From the NCBI GenBank assembly GCA_021812735.1, contig JAKAMV010000111.1:1-17253 (forward strand): DNA of 17,253 bases, given 5' to 3'. A program made the translations under genes and the position numbers. This DNA comes from Chloroflexota bacterium (GTDB lineage Bacteria; Chloroflexota; Limnocylindria; Limnocylindrales; CSP1-4). Below, piece after piece: positions 1 to 8,110 of the stretch (its first letter is position 1; each line of letters opens with the position of its first letter). The notes beneath the pieces are model-generated. The model saw only the letters and a list, made by a program, of their open reading frames with translations, was not told the origin of the DNA and did no database searches.

Positions 1-3000
1 GCTCCTCGTAGGTCATGAAGCGACCGGCGAGGAGCTCCTCAACGATGCCGGGGACGTGCTGCTCCGCCGCGGCCGCCCTGACCGCCTCGAGCTCCATCAC
101 CGCCGCCCCCGGCCGCACGAGCGTCGGTGGCGTGCCCTCCGGGGCTCCCTTCGCCACTTTCCACTTCGCCTGCGGACGCTTCTTGAGGCCATACATCAGA
201 CCGGCCGTCGGATCGGTGATCGTGAAACCCTCCTCCGTCATTCGGCTCCACAGCTCCCGATCGGCGAGCGAGAGGTCGTCGTAGCGGATGCCGCGGGTGA
301 ACGTCCCAGGAGCGAACCCCGCCGAGTCGATCCGGCGCATCGCGGACGAGAGGAGGGCGTCGGCGGTCTTCTGTGCCTCGGCGAGGAGGGAGTCCCCGAT
401 GCCGTACTCCCGCGCTACCCCGTTCTCGATGTCGCGCAGGGCCTCGAGGACACTCTCGATCGTGTGCGGCCTCGCCTTCGGCGTGGCCCACAGGATCGTC
501 CCGAGGGTCGCCGCCCCCCGCGCGTACTTCGGATCGGCCATGATCGACTCGTCCACGCGCATCGTGACCTTGCCTCCCCGTCGCACGAGCTCGCGGCCGT
601 AGACGTAGGACTTCCGCGTGGGGCGCGGGGCGCTGCGGGCGCGGTTCGCCATGTCCTCCGGCACGTTCGTCGCGGGCGGCGTGGGCTCCCGCCGCTTCGC
701 GCGCTGCGTGGCGGCCTTCGTGAGAGCGGCCTCGTCCCCGGCGTCGATGAACGAGTCGAGCTCGCCAGCGATGGGGCGGGCCATGTTCGGGCCGGTCTCG
801 GCGGTGAGGATCTCGTTCATGTCCTCCTTCGTGAGATGCGACCAGGTGATCGGCCCGGGCTGCGGGTACATGAGGCCCTCGCCTACGTGCACCTCGATGA
901 TCGGGCGCTCGAGCCGGCCTGAGCGCCGCAGGAGCGCCGCGGCGGCGGAAGCGAGGGTGTGGTCGCTGTCGAGGAGGGACTGGAGGCGGATGACGGCCTG
1001 CTCGTCGGGGGTCGCCGTCCACTCCTTCGCGATCTGCTCGAGGTCCCGCACGTTCCGCGGGTGCACGTCGACGCGCCACAGCGGATCGTCGACGGCCCAC
1101 GCCTCGGACGTGCCCATGACCGCGAGGTCGTAGTCGCGGTTCGGGTCGAACCCCCACCGCCGCATGATCGCCGCCTTCTCGGCGGCTGACACGTTCGGGT
1201 TTCGGAAGGCCGAGAGGTCGGCCTCCACGAGAGGATCGAGGCGCGGGACGTTGGCGCCGGTCGCCGCGTCGAAGTCGGGGACACCGGTGGCCTCGAGGCG
1301 GCGTTCGAACAGGCGCGCGACGCGGACCGGGAGATCCACGTTCATGTCGGCGGCCTGGCGCGCCCCCGCGATCGTCGCGAAGTCGCCCCCGAGGAGTGCC
1401 TGCCGGCGGTCGAGGAGGTAGGTGACCCGGTGCAGGAAGTCGTCGTAGCTCATCCCGGCCGCGTCGGCGAGGTCGGTGAGGGTGGACGCCTTCCTCGCCA
1501 TGTAGGAGCGGACCTGGGTGGTCGCGGCGGGCCCGATGATGCTCCGCAGCTTCCGCATGTCCTGCGGCGTCGCGCCGCGTCGGAGGAGCTGACTCGCCAG
1601 CCGCATGACCATCGGCTGGTCCATGTCATCCGCGAGCGCGATCCCGAGGTCGTGCTCGATCCGGGCGAGGTTCCCGGCGCTCAACCGAGGGGCATCGAAC
1701 CCGACGTAGCGGCCGTAGTCGTCGAACGCCTCGGCGAGGCTCCGGCCAGACTCCCGGTTGAGAGCCCGCAGCTCGGACTCGACATCCTCGAGCTCGTCGA
1801 TGATCTCCCGCGCCCGAGCCTGCGCCTCGGCGCGCGTCCCGTAGCCGTCGAGGATCTCGCCGATCCTCGCTTCCCTCTGCGCCCCCACCGCCTCGCGGGC
1901 GGCGGTCGTGCCGGCCGGATCGAGCGCGTAGTCGGAGAGCGCGAGGAGGCGCTCGAGCTCCCCCTGCTTCGCGGCGGCGAGGTCCGCGTTGCCGACGGCT
2001 CGGGCGTCCGCGAGCTCGCCCTGGAGCCTCCGCGCCATCTCGTTGACCTTCGCGACCCGCTCCCCTGCCGCGTACAGCGGCGACAGCGTGTCATCAAGGC
2101 TCTCGGCCGCCGCCCGGCGGACCTCCTCGGCGGACATGCGGCTGATGTCGTCACGCGACTTCCCGGCGACCGCGTAGAGGTAGTCCATGACCCGCGAGAG
2201 CTGGCGGGCCGTCACCGGCTTCGCCGCGTCGGTCAGGATCACCTTGACGGTCGGCACGTCGAGGCCCACCACATCGGCGATCCGCGAGATGGGGGCGTCG
2301 GCCGGGAGGTACTTCACGGCCGACGCCACGTCCCGCTTGCCGAGCCCGCGGGCGGTCCAGTAGCGATCATCCGTGCGGTCGAGCGCCTTCTCGAAGTCGG
2401 CCCGCGTCCACGTCCCGTCGCCCAGGATGCGGCCCTCCGCCTCGCGAACCTCCGAGCGCACCTCGCGCATCGCCTGGCGCAGACCGGGCAGCCGGGCGAG
2501 CTTGTCCGCGACGTAGGCGTTCGGGATGAAACTGGTCGCCTCGGCGAACTTCGCGGCCAACTCGTCGCGGACCGCCTTCGTCACGTCGGGCGTGACGTGC
2601 TCGACCATGCCGGGCACGGCGTCGAGCCCCGTGCGGAGCTCGTAGGTCAGGCGCTTGACCCGGTGGTACTCGATCGCGATGAGGCCGGCGGCATCCCCGT
2701 CGAACGGGACGCCGGTGTCGGCCATGCGGTGGTTCCACGACTCGTTCCGCCAGCGCCGCGCGAGTGCCTTCGGGTCCTCGCGGATGAGTCGGCCGATCTC
2801 GTCGACGTGATCCTTCACGAACAGCTCGGTACGGTCGATCCCGTGCTTCATGACCGCGTACTTCGCGATCCCTTCCGGCGGCAGCCTCTCCATCACGAGG
2901 TCGATGGCGGTCTGCACCACCTCATCCGACATCATGCCGCGGTCGAGCGGACCGGCGATCGGGTGGCCGGCGGCGTCCGTGATCGGCCGAACGTAGTACT

Positions 3001-4501
3001 TCTCGACGAACGCGCGCCCCCGCGCGAGGTCATTCGGGTCATACATGTAGGCGAGGCGATCCATCACCACGTCTTCCCACGTCGTGAGGGCGCCCCGCAC
3101 GAGCGGGATCTTGCGGCCGACGACCCGAGCGCCGGCGACGATCGGAGCCCGCGCGGCGACGATGGCCGCCGAGGTCGCCACGCGGGCTCCCTGTGGGATC
3201 ACCTTGCGCAGGAACGAGAGACCCTCGAGGCCGGTGAACATCAGGCTCCCGACGAAACACGTCGCCGGGTCGTCCGAGAGGGGCCGCGTCCAGAGCGTCC
3301 GGTTCGTGAACTCGTAGGCCGCCTCGGCGCCGGCATACTTCTCGACCGCCTCGATGACCTTGGTCGTGGCGTAGATGCCGGTCCCGGCGGCGATGAGAGC
3401 GCCCCCCGCCCGCATCCCGATCCGTGCCTGCCCCGCGGCCGCCGTGCCGACCGAGAGCACCCTGGCGGCGGCCCCGGCGGCGGCCCCACCACCGGCCGCG
3501 ACGCCTCCCACGAGCAACCTCGTCCCCGTGAAGGCCGCCTTGCCGGCGAGAAAGTCCAGACCGAGCCCGGCCATCGGCCCGATGAAGTTGGCCGCCTGCG
3601 CCCCGAGGTCGTCGCCGTAGGCGAACTGGCGGGCCTGGCCGGCCTTCTCGAGCGCGTCGAACACGCTCACCTTCGGGTCGCCCACGATGGACTGCTTCAC
3701 GTCGCCCGGCAGGTCCACCGCGTCGTAGAGCACCGCCCGGATCGCCTGCTCCGACATCCCCTGCAAGCGGAGTTGTCGCACCTGCGTCGTCAGCCGGAAG
3801 CCGTCCGGGCCAGAGACGGTACCGACCACCTGATCGACCGAGAGGGACGGCTCCGCGAGCGAACGGGCGAAGTCGGCCCGGTTGATGAGGTACGAGTCGC
3901 GGAACGAGTTGCCCGCCCCATCGAGCACGGCAGCGGCCACCCCGGCTGCCGACCGGGCGACGCCCGCAACCTGATCCCCCGCTGCGGCCCACACGTCCTT
4001 CATCTGGTCGCCGACCTTCGACATCCCCAGCGCATCGGCGAGCGCCTCGGTCACGAGACCGCCGAAGGCCGACCCGAGCACGAACGGGCGCTCCGCGAGG
4101 AACATGGTCACGTTGCCGAGGTTGATCTCCTGCCCGCTGATCACGTCGCCCCACGCCGCCCCGAGGCTCCCGAGGAGATCGCCGCGCGTGTCCTGCTGAC
4201 CGGATGGCGAGCCCCCGGGGACGGCTGGCAGCGGCAGAACGCCGACAGGGGTAGGCGGCTGCGACGAGTACGGGACCTTGATGTTGAAGCGCTGCGGCAG
4301 GGCGGCGGGCGTCACCGGGGTCGTCACGCCGACCGAGCCGGCGATCCTCGCGGGGAGGCGCAGGGAGGGCCGGTTCACGGCGTTGTACGCGCGGCCGAAC
4401 TCCGAGGTGAACGTGCTCTTGGGCGCCTTGTAGACCGGCGGCTTGTAGCCGGGGGTCGCGTACAGCGGGCCCTTCGCGAGCTTCGACAGGAGGGCGCCCA
4501 T
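1..4501 (-). CDS. Giant phage protein, at least 1500 aa, 3' end beyond window; probable virion/ejection protein
   Basis: This frame is open without a stop from an ATG at 4501 down to the left edge, so at least 1500 residues are present and the C-terminus is missing. The frame has consistent G/C third positions, unlike the competing Arg/His/Pro-rich frames. The start lies 3 bp after the TGA of the 1157-aa gene; no strong Shine-Dalgarno is visible, suggesting coupling. The N-terminus (about 1-110) is basic and Pro-rich. Ala/Gly-rich hydrophobic stretches lie at roughly residues 300-380 and 410-460 (plus positions about 3600-3360 and 3270-3120). Charged helical, coiled-coil-like segments lie near 810-855 and 885-915. 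I recognise no enzymatic motif. Its size, the position after the portal and the hydrophobic stretches resemble internal or ejected virion proteins of podophages, or large polyvalent phage proteins. That role is inference; the gene call itself is firm. Confidence 0.85.
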   Translation of the reverse strand, partial: MGALLSKLAKGPLYATPGYKPPVYKAPKSTFTSEFGRAYNAVNRPSLRLPARIAGSVGVTTPVTPAALPQRFNIKVPYSSQPPTPVGVLPLPAVPGGSPSGQQDTRGDLLGSLGAAWGDVISGQEINLGNVTMFLAERPFVLGSAFGGLVTEALADALGMSKVGDQMKDVWAAAGDQVAGVARSAAGVAAAVLDGAGNSFRDSYLINRADFARSLAEPSLSVDQVVGTVSGPDGFRLTTQVRQLRLQGMSEQAIRAVLYDAVDLPGDVKQSIVGDPKVSVFDALEKAGQARQFAYGDDLGAQAANFIGPMAGLGLDFLAGKAAFTGTRLLVGGVAAGGGAAAGAAARVLSVGTAAAGQARIGMRAGGALIAAGTGIYATTKVIEAVEKYAGAEAAYEFTNRTLWTRPLSDDPATCFVGSLMFTGLEGLSFLRKVIPQGARVATSAAIVAARAPIVAGARVVGRKIPLVRGALTTWEDVVMDRLAYMYDPNDLARGRAFVEKYYVRPITDAAGHPIAGPLDRGMMSDEVVQTAIDLVMERLPPEGIAKYAVMKHGIDRTELFVKDHVDEIGRLIREDPKALARRWRNESWNHRMADTGVPFDGDAAGLIAIEYHRVKRLTYELRTGLDAVPGMVEHVTPDVTKAVRDELAAKFAEATSFIPNAYVADKLARLPGLRQAMREVRSEVREAEGRILGDGTWTRADFEKALDRTDDRYWTARGLGKRDVASAVKYLPADAPISRIADVVGLDVPTVKVILTDAAKPVTARQLSRVMDYLYAVAGKSRDDISRMSAEEVRRAAAESLDDTLSPLYAAGERVAKVNEMARRLQGELADARAVGNADLAAAKQGELERLLALSDYALDPAGTTAAREAVGAQREARIGEILDGYGTRAEAQARAREIIDELEDVESELRALNRESGRSLAEAFDDYGRYVGFDAPRLSAGNLARIEHDLGIALADDMDQPMVMRLASQLLRRGATPQDMRKLRSIIGPAATTQVRSYMARKASTLTDLADAAGMSYDDFLHRVTYLLDRRQALLGGDFATIAGARQAADMNVDLPVRVARLFERRLEATGVPDFDAATGANVPRLDPLVEADLSAFRNPNVSAAEKAAIMRRWGFDPNRDYDLAVMGTSEAWAVDDPLWRVDVHPRNVRDLEQIAKEWTATPDEQAVIRLQSLLDSDHTLASAAAALLRRSGRLERPIIEVHVGEGLMYPQPGPITWSHLTKEDMNEILTAETGPNMARPIAGELDSFIDAGDEAALTKAATQRAKRREPTPPATNVPEDMANRARSAPRPTRKSYVYGRELVRRGGKVTMRVDESIMADPKYARGAATLGTILWATPKARPHTIESVLEALRDIENGVAREYGIGDSLLAEAQKTADALLSSAMRRIDSAGFAPGTFTRGIRYDDLSLADRELWSRMTEEGFTITDPTAGLMYGLKKRPQAKWKVAKGAPEGTPPTLVRPGAAVMELEAVRAAAAEQHVPGIVEELLAGRFMTYEE

Positions 4502-4504
4502 CGG

Positions 4505-7500
4505 TCAGCTCGCGATCACGTTGTTCCTGACGCCGGCGGTCTGCCCCCTGCGGACGACGGGCTTGGGCTTCGCCAGGGTCGCCTTCTTGACCGTCGCGCC
4601 GCTCGCGTTCCTGACCGTCGCGAGCTGCGGCGGCTTCGCGGCGGGTGCGGCCGGGATCGGCGACGGATACAGCGCCGGGCTCGGGAGTGCGAACGGCCGG
4701 ATGGCGGCCGGGGCACGGTAGATCTTCGGGAGGGCCACCGGGGCCTCCTGGCGCACCCCGGCATTCCCGGTGCTGTCCCGGAGCTCGGCCGCCAGGACCG
4801 CGTTGCGCTGCATGAGGTCGCCCGCCGTTGGCCGCGGGGCCACGACCGGCGGCTCGCGCCGAGCCGCCCCGAGCTCCGCCCGGGTGTCGAAGGCGCGCTT
4901 GGTGACCGGCTCCTCTGCGAACCGGGCAGTGCGCAGCCGCTCCCGCGCAGCGGCCTGCGCGGCCTGCGCCCGCTGAACGTCCCCCTCGGCCACCAGCCGC
5001 GCGGCGGAGCCCGCCGCGTCGCTGTTGTCCCAGGCTGCGGCCTGGGCGGGACCCTGCGGGCGGGTCAGCTTGCGCGCGTACGTGGACTCCATCCAGTCGT
5101 CGAGGTGCGCCGGCAGGCTGTTCTGGCGGTACCACTGCTCCGCGGTCGGGGTCATGTTGACCTCGCCCGTCGTGGGGTCGGCGGTGATCGTCGTGACCGT
5201 GTGCCACACGCCGCCGTAGACGCCGCCGGAGCCGGCGACCACCTGACCGTCCGGCGTGACGAACTGGCCCATCGCCTCGCCGCCGGTGTTGTAGCCCCCG
5301 GTGTTCCACACGCTCACGTACCGCCCGAGCGGGGCCGACCAGACGCGGATCGGGGTCTGCGTGTTCTGCCCGCGCCACGCCAGCGCGCCCGCGGCGGACT
5401 GGTTGTACGCCTCGGTGGGAGTCACGTTCCCCGCTGCGTCGGCGGCGAAGATGGCCGTTCCCGCCGGGTCGACGAGCAACGCTGACCCGTCGGCGTTGCG
5501 CTTCACCCTCAACGGGATGTTCCACCCGAGCATCGGCAGGTCACCGGCCTCGGGACGGATCCACGTCTTGCCGTCGAGCGTGAAGGCGCGCACGGGTGTC
5601 CCGTCGGCACCCCTGAACCGAATCATCGTGACCGACCCCGTGCGCGCGACGGCCGAGGTCGGCAGCGTGAAGGACCCGGCGGAGAAGCGCCCGGTGTCAT
5701 CGGTCGTGTCGATACGCAGGAGCGGGGCCGGGGAGTCTACGTCCTTCGGATCGTGCGATCCGGGCGTCGCCACCCGGGGCGTCGTGATCTTCGCGTAGCT
5801 GTGAACCACCTGGTCGCCGAAGGTCGTCGAGATCGCGAGCCACCCCTGCCCGGCGAGGAACGGCACCTGGTCGGGCGGCAGGCCGAGATCCTCCACGTCG
5901 TCGTCGTGGATGAGGCCCCAGCCCGGCAGGCCGTCCTTCCCGTCCCCTCCCGCGTTGACCGTGTGGAACCAGCCGGGCAGGAGGACCGCGTTCGTGACCG
6001 CGAACCGACCCGCGCGCGCCGCCTCCGCGAACGACGGGTCGCCATCGACCGACGTGATGGTTCCGGTATGGCGCTGGCCGTTCGCGTCGGTCCACTCGAT
6101 CGTCGTGGAGGCCGGGTTGTAGGCGGTGAGAGGCGCGAACTCGAGAAGGTCGTCGCGCTGCGCCTCGAGGCCCGACCGCGCCTCCTCGCTCGCGTAGGGC
6201 GAGTACAGGTCGTTGAGCGCGTAGTCGGTGAGGGCGTCGATCCGGAGAGCTTCGGCGAGCGCGTTCGGGAGGTCGTTGCCCGCGATCGCCACGTCGATCG
6301 CGGCGCGGTTCGCCTTCGCGTCCTCGGTGACCGCCCGCAGCCCCACCGTCACGTCGATGGAGATCGCCCGCGCGGCCGCCTCGCGCGCCTCCTGGCGCTT
6401 CGACAGGTAGGCCGTGGACTTCCCGGTCAGGCGGGCGTTCTCGCTCTGCTGCATGAGGAACGTGCTCTTGATCCGCCAGAGCTCGGCGAGGGATGCGTCG
6501 TCGACCTTGTAGTAGCGGGTGCCGAGGACCCAGCCGCCGGTCCACTCGCCGGTGTACGGGTCGAGCTCCTTCGTCCGCGTGTTCGGATCGCGGGGGTCGG
6601 AGTAGAGCCACCACGCCTGGCCGCGCTCGAGCGCCCCGGTGAGGGAGTCGATGTTCATGGTGAGGGCCTTGCCGGCGTTGTTCGTAATCCGGGACTTCAC
6701 GCCCGGCGCGCCGAGGGCGGCCATCGTCTGCCCGAGGTCGGTGAGTGCCACGGTGAGGGACTGCCGCGGCGCGGGGACGACCTTGCCGTGCATCTTCGGG
6801 ACCGGGACTCCCGGGACGCCCGTGACGGGGGCGGTGCCCGTGCCGCCCGCCCCGATCCCCTTCGACGACGCGGCTCCGCCCCCGCCGGAGCTCGACCCGC
6901 CGGCCTTCCGCCACGACTCGATCGCGTTCTGCGTGTCGCGCCAGAGCTTGCTGCCCGGGTTCAGGGTCGCCTGGTACGTCCGCAGGAAGGCCACCATGTC
7001 CGACGCCGGGCGCCTCCCGTGCTCCACGTCGTAGCGGAGCTTGTCCTCGGCGAGCGAGAACATCCCGTCCTGGTACGCCTTCTCGAACCGCGCACGGTCG
7101 GGATCGGTCGCGGTCATGCCGTCGAGGCGGCGCTTGAGATAGAGGAGGTAGCTGGCGTCCGACTTGTGGCCGAGCTCGTACTCACGGAAGAACGCGGCAT
7201 CGGCGGCGGCCATGTGGTTCGCCGCTATCTGCGCCGTCACGTCCTCCACCTGGCGGTTCCAGTCGTCCCACTTCGGGCTCACGGTCGAGTAGCTGTCCCG
7301 GCGGCTCGTGATGTACGCCAGGTACTGCTCGTCGGTGATGCGGCCCCTCTGCACGTCCTGGCGCTTCTCGGCGTCCTTCTCGGAGGCGAGCCGGTCGGTC
7401 AGGTCCGCGAGGGTCGAGCGCCAGTTGTCGGCGTCGGGTGCGTCCGGAGGGATCGTTCGGACCATCCGGGCGGCGTAGGCGACGAGCTGCTCCGTGCTGA

Positions 7501-7978
7501 GATGGCCGTCGTTGTACGCGCTGACCACCCGTGAGTAGTCACGGCTGCGACGGTCGGCGAGATGGGACGCGATCGACGCCCGGAGCCCGAGCGCCCGGTA
7601 GTTCCCGGGGTTCATCCCCGCGAGCGTGCGCTGCTCGAAGGCAATGAGGGCGTCGAGGCCGCGAGATTGAGCCTGGGCGTAGCCGATGCTGTACTCGGCG
7701 TCGTGGATCTTGTTCAGGATGGAGAGGCGCGCCATCTCGTCGGTCGTGGACTCGAGCTGTGCCCGCAGCGAGGCGAGATACTCGGCGTCCGACGCATCAC
7801 CGTTGGCCCAATCGACCGCGGTCCGGTACTGCTCCAGGGCAGCCGCGTTGTCCTGTTTGTCGGTCGCGGCCTTCTTCGCCTCATCCTCCGCCTTCCCGAT
7901 GTCGTACTGGCCGAACGAGCCGAGGGAGCCGCTGCCGAACGGGTTGACCGAGCCGCCGAAGCCCCCGCTGCGCGCCAT
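4505..7978 (-). CDS. 1157-aa probable virion structural protein with N-terminal repeats
   Basis: The ATG at 7978 directly follows the TAG of the 43-aa gene (TAGATG), with a GGGGAA stretch about 9 nt upstream. Visible architecture: a Gly/Ser/Phe-rich N-terminus (1-25); a charged helical region (about 30-357) holding five degenerate copies of a motif starting Gly-x-x-[S/T/P] with a [Y/L/M]-[L/V]-x-[Y/F] core, at residues 60 (weaker), 158, 212, 270 and 321; a Gly/Ser/Pro linker (about 358-400); a mixed region with many Trp and Tyr (about 405-620); a likely beta-rich region (about 620-950) with TTIEWTD, DDTGRFSAGSF and GKTWIRPE segments; a short helical stretch (about 995-1045); and a Pro/Ala/Lys-rich basic tail (about 1045-1157). 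I recognise no named domain. Its place after the portal and before an even larger protein suggests a virion, tail or ejection component. It could also be a multi-domain tail or adsorption protein. Confidence 0.88.
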   Translation of the reverse strand: MARSGGFGGSVNPFGSGSLGSFGQYDIGKAEDEAKKAATDKQDNAAALEQYRTAVDWANGDASDAEYLASLRAQLESTTDEMARLSILNKIHDAEYSIGYAQAQSRGLDALIAFEQRTLAGMNPGNYRALGLRASIASHLADRRSRDYSRVVSAYNDGHLSTEQLVAYAARMVRTIPPDAPDADNWRSTLADLTDRLASEKDAEKRQDVQRGRITDEQYLAYITSRRDSYSTVSPKWDDWNRQVEDVTAQIAANHMAAADAAFFREYELGHKSDASYLLYLKRRLDGMTATDPDRARFEKAYQDGMFSLAEDKLRYDVEHGRRPASDMVAFLRTYQATLNPGSKLWRDTQNAIESWRKAGGSSSGGGGAASSKGIGAGGTGTAPVTGVPGVPVPKMHGKVVPAPRQSLTVALTDLGQTMAALGAPGVKSRITNNAGKALTMNIDSLTGALERGQAWWLYSDPRDPNTRTKELDPYTGEWTGGWVLGTRYYKVDDASLAELWRIKSTFLMQQSENARLTGKSTAYLSKRQEAREAAARAISIDVTVGLRAVTEDAKANRAAIDVAIAGNDLPNALAEALRIDALTDYALNDLYSPYASEEARSGLEAQRDDLLEFAPLTAYNPASTTIEWTDANGQRHTGTITSVDGDPSFAEAARAGRFAVTNAVLLPGWFHTVNAGGDGKDGLPGWGLIHDDDVEDLGLPPDQVPFLAGQGWLAISTTFGDQVVHSYAKITTPRVATPGSHDPKDVDSPAPLLRIDTTDDTGRFSAGSFTLPTSAVARTGSVTMIRFRGADGTPVRAFTLDGKTWIRPEAGDLPMLGWNIPLRVKRNADGSALLVDPAGTAIFAADAAGNVTPTEAYNQSAAGALAWRGQNTQTPIRVWSAPLGRYVSVWNTGGYNTGGEAMGQFVTPDGQVVAGSGGVYGGVWHTVTTITADPTTGEVNMTPTAEQWYRQNSLPAHLDDWMESTYARKLTRPQGPAQAAAWDNSDAAGSAARLVAEGDVQRAQAAQAAARERLRTARFAEEPVTKRAFDTRAELGAARREPPVVAPRPTAGDLMQRNAVLAAELRDSTGNAGVRQEAPVALPKIYRAPAAIRPFALPSPALYPSPIPAAPAAKPPQLATVRNASGATVKKATLAKPKPVVRRGQTAGVRNNVIAS

Positions 7979-8110
7979 CTACCGCTTCCCCACCACGACC
8001 GGGAGGAGCACCTTCGGCGGGTGGACGCTCGGGATCTCTCCGGGCCCGACATGCTGCGACACGGGGGCCGGGGCGACCCTCGGCCGGGGCGGCGGAACCC
8101 CGGGCTTCAC
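7979..8110 (-). CDS. Small 43-aa Pro/Val-rich protein
   Basis: This short gene fills what otherwise looks like a 128-bp gap. It starts GTG at 8110, overlapping the TGA of the portal gene in a GTGA junction, and ends TAG at 7979 directly before the ATG of the 1157-aa gene. The product is basic and very rich in proline and valine (begins MKPGVPPPRPR, ends VVVGKR), with no transmembrane segment or recognised motif. The perfect fit between its neighbours, with coupled start and stop, is the main support. It could be a small virion-associated or assembly protein, or a translated linker that couples the portal to the next gene. The function is unknown. Confidence 0.6.
   Translation of the reverse strand: MKPGVPPPRPRVAPAPVSQHVGPGEIPSVHPPKVLLPVVVGKR

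Noticed and set aside
39..1157. A 372-codon minus-strand frame at the left end
   Set aside because: Its Arg/His/Gly composition marks a shadow. The frame open from 4501 to the window edge has normal protein composition and explains the region.
1430..5485. A 1351-codon open frame on the plus strand
   Set aside because: It is antisense to two genes with better codon bias, crosses their boundary, and encodes an Arg/His/Pro/Val-rich product without structure. GC-rich genes with G/C third positions often leave such open antisense frames.
3039..5525. An 828-codon minus-strand frame across the 1157-aa/giant gene junction
   Set aside because: The product is almost pure Arg/Gly/Ala/Pro/Asp and crosses the gene boundary; it is a shadow of the real frames.
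5753..7534. A 593-codon plus-strand frame
   Set aside because: Antisense to the 1157-aa gene, low-quality composition, no ribosome-binding context or partner genes on that strand.
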